DNA of 23,496 nucleotides from SFTH01 sp963643985 (GCA_963643985.1 CAVINP010000023.1:1-23496), one strand, 5' to 3'; positions 7,755 through 14,773 are shown, counted from the stretch's first letter. A program made the numbers and translations. The notes: a model not told the origin generated them from the letters alone.

Positions 7755-8254
7755 GCGAGATTACGATGGGACTGATGACCGCAGACGACGTGGATGCGGT
7801 ACACGAGATCGAAGTGGCGTGCTTCAAAACGCCGTGGTCGCGCGAGTCGATACGCCACGATGTGTGCGAGAATCCCTGCGCACGTTACGTGGTGCTGCGG
7901 GACGGTGATCGCGCGATCGCCTATGCGGGCGTATGGCTCGTCGTGGACGAGGGGCATATTACCAACATTGCCGTGCATCCCGACTATCGGGGGCGAGGGC
8001 TGGGCGAGCGTGTGGCCCGCGGCATGGTGCAACTCGCGGCCGACAGCGGCATGGTCTGGATGACGCTGGAGGTGCGCCGCGGCAACAAGATCGCGCAGAA
8101 CCTCTATCACAAGCTCGGCTTTATCGATGTGGGCTATCGCAAGCGCTACTATGAAAACAGTGAGGACGCGCTGATCATGGCGCTGGAGCACATGCCCGAG
8201 GCGCATCCGGAGAACGATCCGATGCTGGTTACGCAAGAGGAACAGGAGCAGTAA
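7751..8254 (+). CDS. rimI: Ribosomal protein S18-alanine N-acetyltransferase RimI
   Basis: 167 residues with a GNAT fold. RimI transfers acetyl from acetyl-CoA to the N-terminal alanine of S18. The acetyl-CoA loop HPDYRGRGLGERVARG and the segment TLEVRRGNKIAQNLYHKLGF are characteristic of RimI and not of generic GNATs. The acidic tail after ~145 (HPENDPMLVTQEEQEQ) makes it ~15-20 residues longer than typical RimI. It is translationally coupled to tsaB by an ATGA overlap, and the TsaB-RimI neighbourhood supports the assignment. Confidence 0.92.
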   Translation: MSEITMGLMTADDVDAVHEIEVACFKTPWSRESIRHDVCENPCARYVVLRDGDRAIAYAGVWLVVDEGHITNIAVHPDYRGRGLGERVARGMVQLAADSGMVWMTLEVRRGNKIAQNLYHKLGFIDVGYRKRYYENSEDALIMALEHMPEAHPENDPMLVTQEEQEQ

Positions 8255-8256
8255 GA

Positions 8257-9861
8257 ATGTTGTACGTTGTTGTTCGAATGGCGGTGATCGTGCTCTGCTG
8301 CATTGCGGCAGGGCTGAGTGCCGTGAATGTGCTGCAGGCACAGCGCTATCAGATTCCGATACTCAGACGGGATCTGCTGGGCTATATCGAACAGCTGCTG
8401 ATCCCCAATGCAATCGTGGGCATACTGACGGCACTGCTGAACTGGTACCTGCCGATACTGCTGTCCATGGGCATCCGTCAGGAGAGCCGGCGCGAAAACT
8501 TCTGCGCATGGATCGTGCTGGTCGGCTTTGCGCTGGCCGCGGTGCTCGTCTGGTTCACCAAGCGCCGCCACATACAGCAGAAAAAGCCGCTGGTGTTCAC
8601 GCATCGCATCTGCCGCCTGCTGGCGGTCATGGCGGTGCTGGTGGTGCTGCTGGCGCTGATCGTGAGCGCACTGGGCTTCTCACCCTATCTGGTATTCATC
8701 ACCTCGGACTATCTGGTGCTGCTTGCGGCCGTCATCATGCGCCCCATTGAGGAGCAGATCAACAAAAAGTACTACAATCAGGCGCGGCGCAGACTCGCGG
8801 CCCGCAAGGATCTGATCCGCATCGGCGTGACAGGCAGTTTCGGCAAGACGCAGGTCAAGCTCATGCTGCGCACACTGCTTGCCCAAAGGTACCGCGTGCT
8901 TGCCACGCCGCCCAGCTTCTCGACGGCCATGGGCATATCCCGCGTGGTCAATGATCAGCTGACGAACCGGCATCAGGTGCTCATCACCGAGATGGGTGCC
9001 CAGCAGCGCGGGGAGATCAAGGAAATGGCCAGACTCGTGCGCCCGCAGTACGGCGTGCTGACCTGCGTTGGCAATGCGCATCTGGACAGCTTCGGCTCCA
9101 TCGAGGCCGCAGCGCAGACCAAGTATGAACTGATCGAGGCGCTGCCGCAGGACGGCAAGGCCTTCTTTGGCTCCGACGGCAGCTACGGCGACAGGCTCTA
9201 TGCGCTGTGCAGGACGGAGAAATACCGCGCAGGTCTGGGCGGTGCCGACGCGGGCTTCTACATGTGCGCGGATCACATCGAGACAGGCGCACGCGGCACG
9301 CGCTTTGAACTGATCTGCTCGGACGGCAGCCACGCCTGGGCAACCACAAAACTGCTGGGAAAACTGAGTGTCAAGAACATCGCGCTGAGCGCGGCCGTGG
9401 CACGGCAGCTCGGTCTTGGCATGGAGGAAATCGTTCAGGGCATCGAAAAGCTCAAGCCCACGCGTCATCGCCTGCAGCTGATTCCGGGCGACGTCAGCGT
9501 GATCGACAATTCGCTCAACACGCTGCGCGAAGGTGCGGACGAGGCGCTTCAGGTGCTCAAGGACTTCCCCGGCCGCCGCGTGCTGGTCACGGCGGGGCTT
9601 ACCGGAATTGAGGAAAACTCGGAGGATGTCAACTACGACTACGGCATGCAGGCCGCTCTGTGCGCAGACTACGTGGTGCTGGTCGATCCCGAAACCTCCA
9701 AGAGCGTGATGCGCGGCCTCATGCGCAAGGGCTTCCCCAAGTCGTCCGTGCGCATGGTCTCGGATATGGCGGACGCCGCCGAACTGGTGCACGAGATTGC
9801 GGGCGAGGGTGACAGCGTGCTCTACGAGGGCATCTACCCGGAAGAGGACAACGAGGAATGA
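8257..9861 (+). CDS. Membrane-anchored MurF-like Mur ligase family protein
   Basis: 534 residues. The first ~160 contain about five hydrophobic segments (around 3-26, 48-72, 82-100, 119-140, 143-160), predicting a membrane anchor. A Mur-ligase region follows. P-loop TGSFGKT is at 192-198, and EMGAQQRGEIKEMARLVRP and GNAHLDSFGS match MurF motifs. The C-terminal part keeps a version of the family's Asn-rich motif (VIDNSLNTLREGADEAL) and then TAGLTGIEE, unlike textbook MurF. Mur ligases join amino acids to UDP-linked peptidoglycan precursors; whether this one does, or acts on another carrier, is unknown. An AGGAG site lies 8 bases before the ATG, and it follows rimI by 2 bases. Confidence 0.85.
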   Translation: MLYVVVRMAVIVLCCIAAGLSAVNVLQAQRYQIPILRRDLLGYIEQLLIPNAIVGILTALLNWYLPILLSMGIRQESRRENFCAWIVLVGFALAAVLVWFTKRRHIQQKKPLVFTHRICRLLAVMAVLVVLLALIVSALGFSPYLVFITSDYLVLLAAVIMRPIEEQINKKYYNQARRRLAARKDLIRIGVTGSFGKTQVKLMLRTLLAQRYRVLATPPSFSTAMGISRVVNDQLTNRHQVLITEMGAQQRGEIKEMARLVRPQYGVLTCVGNAHLDSFGSIEAAAQTKYELIEALPQDGKAFFGSDGSYGDRLYALCRTEKYRAGLGGADAGFYMCADHIETGARGTRFELICSDGSHAWATTKLLGKLSVKNIALSAAVARQLGLGMEEIVQGIEKLKPTRHRLQLIPGDVSVIDNSLNTLREGADEALQVLKDFPGRRVLVTAGLTGIEENSEDVNYDYGMQAALCADYVVLVDPETSKSVMRGLMRKGFPKSSVRMVSDMADAAELVHEIAGEGDSVLYEGIYPEEDNEE

Positions 9862-10325
9862 ATATGAAAAGGATACTTTGCATACTGCTGGGTCTGCTGC
9901 TTCTGGGTTGCACGGGATGGGCAGAGGAGTTGGCTTTCGATGCCGGTTTTTCACTGCGCCTGCCTGAGGGCTGGAAAAGCTATGTGCCGGATGAGGAGAT
10001 GCAGGAAAACAACATCCTCTATTGCCTGAGCGATGCGGACGGCGACTGTTGGCTCTACATTCAGCAGTGGTCCTGCAACTGCGCAGACATTCAGACCCTC
10101 AAGACGGAGATTGCGCAGCAGGCCAAACCGCGCACGTCGGGCGTGTACACCTACAACGGTGTGGACTTCGTGGTCTACGATCTGGACGAGGGCGACGTGA
10201 GCTGCTGCGCCACACTGCTCAACGGTGAGGTCTTCAACTTCGCCTTCACTCCGCAGTCCGACCGGGACTATATGCTCACCGCCATCGACATCATCGGCAG
10301 CTTTGCATGGATACGGACGGAATAA
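9858..10325 (+). CDS. Small exported protein, possible lipoprotein
   Basis: 155 residues (153 if the second ATG at 9864 is used; that one has a GAGGA site 6 bases away). Residues 3-23 form a signal peptide, KRILCILLGLLLLGCTGWA. LLGC resembles a lipobox, so lipid attachment is possible, but WA-EE is also a plausible signal peptidase I site. The mature part has a 'FSLRLPEGWKSY' start typical of PsbP/MOG1-like small secreted proteins, and several cysteines (YCLS, SCNC, SCCA). I do not recognise a defined function. It overlaps the MurF-like gene by 4 bases, so it is probably the last gene of the galK-led transcript, which ends at the hairpin just after it. Confidence 0.8.
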   Translation: MNMKRILCILLGLLLLGCTGWAEELAFDAGFSLRLPEGWKSYVPDEEMQENNILYCLSDADGDCWLYIQQWSCNCADIQTLKTEIAQQAKPRTSGVYTYNGVDFVVYDLDEGDVSCCATLLNGEVFNFAFTPQSDRDYMLTAIDIIGSFAWIRTE

Positions 10326-10326
10326 C

Positions 10327-10355
10327 AAAACGCAGGTCCTTCCGACCTGCGTTTT
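10327..10355. terminator. Strong bidirectional intrinsic terminator
   Basis: A perfect 12-bp stem (AAAACGCAGGTC / GACCTGCGTTTT) encloses a 5-base loop. Having A4 before and T4 after, it can stop transcription on both strands. It sits between convergent genes: the exported protein (stop at 10325) and the GNAT gene (stop at 10362). Confidence 0.92.
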
Positions 10356-10361
10356 GCCGTA

Positions 10362-10925
10362 TCACTTGTTATCTGCCTGATCACATCTCAATATGGCATA
10401 CAGTTCGACATCTGCGTAGTGCCCCTTGTTGTAGAGGCGCTGCCTGAGATGTCCCTCGTGCTGCATGCCGCACTTGCGCATGACTGCGCCCGAGGCGGGG
10501 TTTTTGCTCTCGTGCTGCGCCTCGATGCGGTTAAGGCGAAGGCTGCCCAGACCGTAATCGATCACGGCACGCAGAGCCTCGGTCATGTAGCCCCTGTTCC
10601 ACAGTTCGTGTGCAAGGGAATAGCCCACCTCGGCAGCGCGGTTGTCGTCCTGGATCCACATAAAGCCGATGGTGCCCACTATGTGCCCCGTGGACTTGAG
10701 TTCTATCCCCCAGCTGGCGGGAGCATACCTGTGATATTTGTGCAGCATATAGCGCAGATAGGCGCGCGCCTCGGCAATGCTCGTCTGCGCGTCCCAGAGT
10801 ACGTATCTGGCCACCTCGGGATCCCTGCTGTAGGCGAATATGTCCGCGGCGTCGCGCATGCGTAGCTTGCGCAGGCGCAGGCGCTCGGTTTCGAGCGTCG
10901 GCATGTAGCCGCTGATTGTTTCCAT
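10362..10925 (-). CDS. GNAT family N-acetyltransferase (RimJ/RimL-like)
   Basis: 187 residues. The N-terminus TLETERLRLRKLRMRDAADIF and the core WIQDDNRAAEVGYSLAHELWNRGYMTEAL, then LGSLRLNRIEAQHESKNPASGAVMRKCGM, fit the Acetyltransf_3 family, which acetylates ribosomal protein N-termini or small molecules with acetyl-CoA. The substrate cannot be told. The ATG at 10925 has no clear ribosome site; the start lies 6 bases after the Nudix stop, so it may rely on translational coupling. An ATG at 10904 (MPTLETERL) is an alternative. Confidence 0.88.
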   Translation of the reverse strand: METISGYMPTLETERLRLRKLRMRDAADIFAYSRDPEVARYVLWDAQTSIAEARAYLRYMLHKYHRYAPASWGIELKSTGHIVGTIGFMWIQDDNRAAEVGYSLAHELWNRGYMTEALRAVIDYGLGSLRLNRIEAQHESKNPASGAVMRKCGMQHEGHLRQRLYNKGHYADVELYAILRCDQADNK

Positions 10926-10931
10926 TGCCGT

Positions 10932-11486
10932 TTATTTGAGCATGTCGCGCGCCATCAGCAGCGCAGTGAGCGTCTTGACATCCCGGATTTCGCCGCGCTG
11001 CGCCATTTCGACGGCATCCTTCAGCGGCATGCGCACGATGTTCAGGAATTCGTCATCGTCGGGATCGGCATCACCCGCCCTGAGATCACGGGCCAGGTAC
11101 AGCGATATGCGCTCGTTGGAGAAGCCGGGCGTGGTGAATATGTCCACCATGTGCGTCCAGCTGTCGGCCTGAAAACCCGTCTCCTCGCGCAGCTCACGCT
11201 TGGCGGCCAACAGACGATCCTCATCAAGGCTGTCCAGCTTGCCCGCCGGGATCTCCAGCAGCACCTGTTCGATGGGTGCACGGAACTGGCGCACCAGATA
11301 GGTCATGCCCTCGTCATCCACGGGCAATACGGCCGAGGCCCCCATGTGCAGCGCAACCTCGCGCTTGGCCAGCTTGCCGTTGGGCAGTTCGTTGGTGAAA
11401 TGGTCGATGTGCAGTATGATGCCGTCAAATACGCGCTCGCGCGATACATTTTTCTCCATAATGGAGCTGTCATCAAAATTCTTCAT
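10932..11486 (-). CDS. Nudix hydrolase, ADP-ribose pyrophosphatase type
   Basis: 184 residues from the ATG at 11486, with a GGAGG site about 9 bases upstream; the reading frame extends to 11597 but that part lies upstream of the ribosome site. The Nudix box runs from PAGKLDSLDED through LLAAKRELREETGF, with the catalytic REXXEE core intact. It has one extra residue in the first spacer (G-X6-E in place of G-X5-E). The neighbouring VRQFRAPIEQVLLEIPAGK is typical of ADP-ribose pyrophosphatases, which split ADP-ribose to AMP and ribose-5-phosphate. It is first of a two-gene operon with the GNAT gene. Confidence 0.92.
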   Translation of the reverse strand: MKNFDDSSIMEKNVSRERVFDGIILHIDHFTNELPNGKLAKREVALHMGASAVLPVDDEGMTYLVRQFRAPIEQVLLEIPAGKLDSLDEDRLLAAKRELREETGFQADSWTHMVDIFTTPGFSNERISLYLARDLRAGDADPDDDEFLNIVRMPLKDAVEMAQRGEIRDVKTLTALLMARDMLK

Positions 11487-11504
11487 AGCTAAACGCCTCC
11501 TCCG

Positions 11505-11546
11505 AGTATAGAAAATTCGACCGAAATGTACGTAATTCCTGCCGAA
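11505..11546 (-). promoter_or_regulatory. Candidate promoter region of the Nudix-GNAT operon
   Basis: The minus strand has TTCGGCAGGA (11537-11546) and GTCGAA (11516-11521), with 16 bases between TTCGGCAGG and GTCGAA. The same arrangement occurs upstream of the thymidine kinase gene. A TATACT hexamer (11505-11510) is also present but has no good -35 and would start the RNA inside the ribosome site. Either the spaced pair is a non-housekeeping promoter or it is an operator. Confidence 0.4.
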
Positions 11547-11590
11547 ATGCCTGTTTTTTTCGGACAAAATGACAATTCTCAAAAAGCATC

Positions 11591-11619
11591 TAGCCAAATG
11601 GCAAAAAATGGTGTATAAT
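11591..11619 (+). promoter_or_regulatory. Promoter of the P-loop protein gene
   Basis: -35 TAGCCA (11591-11596), a 17-base spacer, and a perfect -10 TATAAT (11614-11619). The ATG at 11618 lies inside this -10 box, which argues that translation begins further downstream at the TTG at 11657. Confidence 0.72.
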
Positions 11620-11656
11620 GATTACGGAATTAAACTTCGGAAGGGAGTTGAACGGA

Positions 11657-12082
11657 TTGATACAGATTATTTTGGGCGACAAGGGAAGCGGAAAAACCAA
11701 GCGTCTGATTGATCTTGTAAACGAATCATTGAAACAGGAACACGGCGATATCATTTTCATCGATGACGATAAGCGATATATGTATGATCTGCGCCATGAG
11801 ATCCGCTTTGTGGATGCAAGCGAGTATCCGGTGGCGCACAAGTGCACGGCCAACGAAATGCTCAGCTTCATGTGCGGCATGCTCTCGGCCAACTTCGATC
11901 TGTCTCTGATTGCGATGGATGCCTTTGTGAAGCTGGTGCGTACGCCTCTGGACGATCCGGAAATGGCGAAGTTCTTTGAAAACCTGGAAGTGCTCTCTCA
12001 GCAGCACCACTGCAATTTCCTGATTTCCGTCTCCGCCCCGGGAGATACGGTGCCGGAGTACATCCGCAAGTACGCGATCTGA
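11657..12082 (+). CDS. Small P-loop ATP-binding protein of unknown function (TTG start)
   Basis: 141 residues beginning MIQIILGDKGSGKTKRLIDL. Walker A GDKGSGKT is at 5-12; a hydrophobic strand LSLIAMDAF may serve as Walker B. The whole protein is one compact domain with no helicase or kinase motifs beyond this. Small proteins of this type, sometimes labelled PilT-like, are widespread in Clostridia, but I know of no defined function. The start is chosen at TTG 11657: a GGAAGGGAG ribosome site (11639-11647) is 9 bases upstream, while the in-frame ATG at 11618 is part of the promoter. A terminator-like hairpin follows the stop. Confidence 0.85.
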   Translation: MIQIILGDKGSGKTKRLIDLVNESLKQEHGDIIFIDDDKRYMYDLRHEIRFVDASEYPVAHKCTANEMLSFMCGMLSANFDLSLIAMDAFVKLVRTPLDDPEMAKFFENLEVLSQQHHCNFLISVSAPGDTVPEYIRKYAI

Positions 12083-12105
12083 TTCTTTCCTTATAGTGAC
12101 TGTCT

Positions 12106-12139
12106 GCGCCGTCCGCATCCGGGCGGCGCTTATTTATTT
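12106..12139 (+). terminator. Intrinsic terminator or attenuator after the P-loop gene
   Basis: A GC-rich 10-bp stem (GCGCCGTCCG / CGGGCGGCGC, one G-T pair) with a 4-base loop is followed by TTATTTATTT. The ribosome site of the next small gene begins immediately after, with no promoter between, so partial read-through is likely. Confidence 0.75.
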
Positions 12140-12152
12140 GAAGGAGAATACA

Positions 12153-12440
12153 ATGTCAAAGTGGATAAAGCTTGCACTGCTGCTGGCGGTGATGATTCTG
12201 CTGCTGCTTGCGGCCTGGCGGATAATACGCGGCACGGGGCAGATACTTCTCGGATCTAAGGACAGTGGCGAAGCCGACCCGATGTTTGCGGAAGAGACGG
12301 TACTGCCCACGCGCCCGCCGCAGCCGGATGCCGAGGAAACGCAGACCCCGCACGATACGCTGGATGACTATGTGCCCGAGACGGAAACGCCCGTTGACAA
12401 AACGGCAGCGGAACTGATCGATGAAGCGCGGCAGAACTGA
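12153..12440 (+). CDS. Small single-pass membrane protein, function unknown
   Basis: 95 residues from the ATG at 12153, which has an AAGGAG site 6 bases upstream; the frame opens earlier at 12096 but that part covers the terminator hairpin. Residues 5-25 (IKLALLLAVMILLLLAAWRII) are one membrane helix. The rest is hydrophilic, acidic and rich in Pro, Thr and Glu (PTRPPQPDAEETQTPHDTLDDYVPETETP), likely disordered. No family recognised. It lies between the P-loop gene and the rplM promoter. Confidence 0.75.
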   Translation: MSKWIKLALLLAVMILLLLAAWRIIRGTGQILLGSKDSGEADPMFAEETVLPTRPPQPDAEETQTPHDTLDDYVPETETPVDKTAAELIDEARQN

Positions 12441-12471
12441 TGTTAAATTCCGGTGCAGCGCGGAAAATCAA

Positions 12472-12500
12472 TTGATTTTAAGGCACGTCTGCGATATAAT
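12472..12500 (+). promoter_or_regulatory. Promoter of rplM-rpsI
   Basis: -35 TTGATT (12472-12477), a 17-base spacer, and a perfect -10 TATAAT (12495-12500). The RNA would start near 12507, leaving a leader of about 100 bases before the GTG start of rplM. Confidence 0.85.
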
Positions 12501-12506
12501 ACAACT

Positions 12507-12597
12507 TGTGTCAATACGCTCACTAGCCCCGAGCTGAAGGCATGAATCGCATCATCGGTACTGACCACACCGCTGTGCAAAAGCATTCATCTTATTT
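12507..12597 (+). ncRNA. Possible structured 5' leader of rplM-rpsI (L13 leader candidate)
   Basis: This is the untranslated stretch between the mapped promoter and the GGAGG of rplM. It can fold with ATGAAT (12542-12547) pairing to ATTCAT (12585-12590), enclosing CGGT (12556-12559) paired with ACCG (12569-12572). Firmicutes rplM genes often carry an autoregulatory L13 leader; placement fits, but I could not match a consensus by eye. Confidence 0.4.
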
Positions 12598-12610
12598 GGA
12601 GGAATTACTC

Positions 12611-13039
12611 GTGAGTACTTATATGGCGAATCCCCAGAACGTCGAGCGTAAATGGTACGTCATCGACGCAGAGGGCATGGTCTTCGGCCGCCTGGCATCC
12701 CAGGTAGCAGCCATGCTGCGCGGCAAGCATAAGCCCACCTTCACGCCCCATTGCGATTGCGGCGACTACATCATCGTTGTCAACACCGACAAGCTGGTCT
12801 TCACCGGCAAGAAGCTCGATGACAAGATGTATCGCTATCACACCGGCTATCCGGGAGGACTGAAGGAAATCTCCTATCGTCGTCTGATGGCCAAGAAGAG
12901 CGATTTCGCTTTCCGCGAGGCCGTTCGCCGCATGCTGCCGAAGGGACCCCTCGGCTACGCAATGGCGAAGAAGCTGTTCGTGTACACCGGCGCAGAGCAC
13001 AATCAGCAGGCCCAGAAGCCTGAGACGCTCGAGCTGTGA
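12611..13039 (+). CDS. rplM: 50S ribosomal protein L13 (GTG start)
   Basis: 142 residues, the usual length. L13 is an early-assembling large-subunit protein that binds 23S rRNA. The N-terminus STYMANPQNVERKWYVIDAEG, the core RLASQVAAMLRGKHKPTFTPH and GDYIIVVN, and the tail MLPKGPLGYAMAKKLFVY are clear. The start is GTG at 12611, 8 bases after GGAGG (12598-12602); the in-frame ATG at 12542 lies upstream of that site in the leader and is rejected. Followed by rpsI after 20 bases, the standard L13-S9 pair. Confidence 0.97.
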   Translation: MSTYMANPQNVERKWYVIDAEGMVFGRLASQVAAMLRGKHKPTFTPHCDCGDYIIVVNTDKLVFTGKKLDDKMYRYHTGYPGGLKEISYRRLMAKKSDFAFREAVRRMLPKGPLGYAMAKKLFVYTGAEHNQQAQKPETLEL

Positions 13040-13059
13040 TTTTGGGAGGAGGACGAAAA

Positions 13060-13455
13060 ATGGCTAACACTGTTTGCTTCCATGCCGTCGGCAGAAGAAA
13101 AAAGGCGATCGCTCGCGTTCGTCTGATTCCCGGTGAGGGAAATATCGTGATCAACAAGCGTTCTCTGGACGAGTATTTCGGCTATGAGACTCTGAAGACC
13201 GTCGTGCGTCAGCCCCTGACGCTGACCGACACCCTGAGCAAGTTTGACGTGATCGTCAACTGCAAGGGCGGCGGATTCACCGGCCAGGCCGGCGCCATCC
13301 GTCACGGCATCGCCCGCGCACTGGTGAAGGCCGATGAGGCCTACAAGCCCCTCGTCAAGAAGGCCGGCTTCCTCACCCGTGACCCGCGCATGAAGGAGCG
13401 CAAGAAGTACGGCCTGAAGGCTGCACGCCGCGCACCTCAGTTCTCGAAGAGATAA
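13060..13455 (+). CDS. rpsI: 30S ribosomal protein S9
   Basis: 131 residues from the ATG at 13060 with a GGGAGGAGG site upstream. S9 is a small-subunit head protein whose C-terminal tail reaches the P-site tRNA. Diagnostic parts are GRRKKAIARVRLIPGEGNIVIN, GGGFTGQAGAIRHGIARAL, LTRDPRMKERKKYG and the basic end RRAPQFSKR. The usually conserved GTGRRK near the N-terminus reads AVGRRK here. Cotranscribed with rplM and followed by a hairpin terminator. Confidence 0.97.
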   Translation: MANTVCFHAVGRRKKAIARVRLIPGEGNIVINKRSLDEYFGYETLKTVVRQPLTLTDTLSKFDVIVNCKGGGFTGQAGAIRHGIARALVKADEAYKPLVKKAGFLTRDPRMKERKKYGLKAARRAPQFSKR

Positions 13456-13472
13456 TCTTCGAAGACCGCTTC

Positions 13473-13513
13473 AAATCCTCTGTCCGCATCGGCAGAGGAT
13501 TTGTTGCATTTTT
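13473..13513 (+). terminator. Intrinsic terminator after rpsI
   Basis: A 10-bp stem (AAATCCTCTG at 13473-13482 pairing CAGAGGATTT at 13493-13502) continues inward as CCG-CAT-CGG with one bulged T. It is followed by a T-rich run ending in TTTTT (13509-13513). Confidence 0.85.
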
Positions 13514-13549
13514 GGTGAATATTTTCTACATTCAAATGCGTTTTGGCAG

Positions 13550-13579
13550 TTGCAAAAGCGTGTATACTTGTGATAGAAT
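13550..13579 (+). promoter_or_regulatory. Promoter candidate for the M29 aminopeptidase operon
   Basis: TTGCAA (13550-13555), an 18-base spacer and TAGAAT (13574-13579). A second -10-like TATACT (13563-13568) has no good -35. The remaining ~70 bases before the ATG at 13650 form an untranslated leader with no structure I could identify. Confidence 0.5.
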
Positions 13580-13649
13580 AGTTACAGGACAGGTTTATGA
13601 ATAAGCCGAAACTGACACAATATCCACCACCCGAAAAGAGGCAAATGTA

Positions 13650-14762
13650 ATGGACCCGAGAGTTGAAAAACTGGCCCGCACGCTGATACGCTTCTCCGTA
13701 AAGCTGCAGGCGGGCGAAAATATATTGATAGAGGCCCGCAACGAGAGTGACGAACTGGCGCGTGCGCTGGTGCGCGAGACCTACGCCGTGGGCGGCCGTC
13801 CCTTCGTATGGCTGAGCGTTACGGCCCTGGAGCGCGAGCTGGCAATGGGTTACACCAAAGAGCAGCTGGAGCTTCGCGCAGAGGCCGACGCGTTACTGAT
13901 GAGCAAAATGCAGGCATACATCGGCTATACAGCCATCGAAAACGATTCCGAAATGGGCGACGTGCCGACCGAGCGCATGGAACTGTTCTCTCGCATCTAC
14001 GACGACAGGGTTCACGGCATCATCCGCGTACCCCAAACGCGCTGGTGCGTGCTGCGCTTCCCGACACCGGCCATGGCGCAGGCCGCCGGCATGAGCACCG
14101 AACGTTTCCGTGACTTCTTCTATGACGTGTGCACCATGGACTATTCACACATGGACGAGGCCATGAATCCGCTCAAGGCACTGATGGAGCGCACGGACCG
14201 TGTGCACATCACCGGCCCCGGCACGGACCTTTCCTTCTCGATCAGGGGTCTGCCCGCAATCAAGTGCGCGGGTGAGGCGAACATTCCCGACGGCGAGATC
14301 TATTCCGCGCCCGTTCGCGAGAGCGTCAACGGCGTCATCACCTACAACACGCCTTCGCTGATGGACGGCTTTACGTTTGAAAACATCCGTCTGGAATTCA
14401 GGGGCGGCAAAATCGTGCAGGCCACGGCCAACGACAGCGATCGCATCAACAGAATATTTGACATGGACGCAGGCGCACGCTACGTGGGCGAGTTTGCCAT
14501 CGGCGTCAATCCCTACATCGTCAAGCCCATGAAGAACACGCTCTTTGACGAGAAGATCATGGGTTCCTTCCACTTCACGCCCGGCGCGAGCTATGACGAC
14601 TGCTTCAACGGCAACCGTTCCGCACTGCACTGGGATCTGGTGAACATCCAGACGGCTGAATGCGGCGGCGGCGAGATGTACTTTGACGATGTGCTTGTGC
14701 GCAAGGACGGCCGCTTTGTGCTGCCCGAGCTTCAGGGCCTGAATCCCGAAAACCTGAAGTGA
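13650..14762 (+). CDS. M29 family aminopeptidase (AmpS/PepS type)
   Basis: 370 residues, normal for the family. These two-metal, cytoplasmic enzymes remove N-terminal amino acids from peptides. All expected ligands are visible: E216 in NIPDGE, E281 in VGEFAIG, H308 in GSFHFT, H327 and D329 in LHWDL, with Y315 seven residues after H308 as the presumed catalytic tyrosine. An AGAGG site precedes the ATG at 13650 by about 9 bases. It begins a plus-strand run with the NYN/OST-HTH gene (11-base gap) and the phosphatase-fold gene. Confidence 0.93.
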   Translation: MDPRVEKLARTLIRFSVKLQAGENILIEARNESDELARALVRETYAVGGRPFVWLSVTALERELAMGYTKEQLELRAEADALLMSKMQAYIGYTAIENDSEMGDVPTERMELFSRIYDDRVHGIIRVPQTRWCVLRFPTPAMAQAAGMSTERFRDFFYDVCTMDYSHMDEAMNPLKALMERTDRVHITGPGTDLSFSIRGLPAIKCAGEANIPDGEIYSAPVRESVNGVITYNTPSLMDGFTFENIRLEFRGGKIVQATANDSDRINRIFDMDAGARYVGEFAIGVNPYIVKPMKNTLFDEKIMGSFHFTPGASYDDCFNGNRSALHWDLVNIQTAECGGGEMYFDDVLVRKDGRFVLPELQGLNPENLK

Positions 14763-14773
14763 GGTGAGTGCAC

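Noticed and set aside
11487..11597. N-terminal extension of the Nudix protein
   Set aside because: The extra 37 codons contain a repeated HFGR pattern but lie upstream of the ribosome site and cover the shared promoter region; the family begins near the ATG at 11486.
12542..12610. ATG-started extension of L13
   Set aside because: The upstream residues do not fit L13, and the GGAGG points to the GTG at 12611, giving the normal 142-residue protein.
14768..14773. GTG start for the NYN protein
   Set aside because: It overlaps the GAGGTGA ribosome site; the ATG at 14774 has correct spacing.
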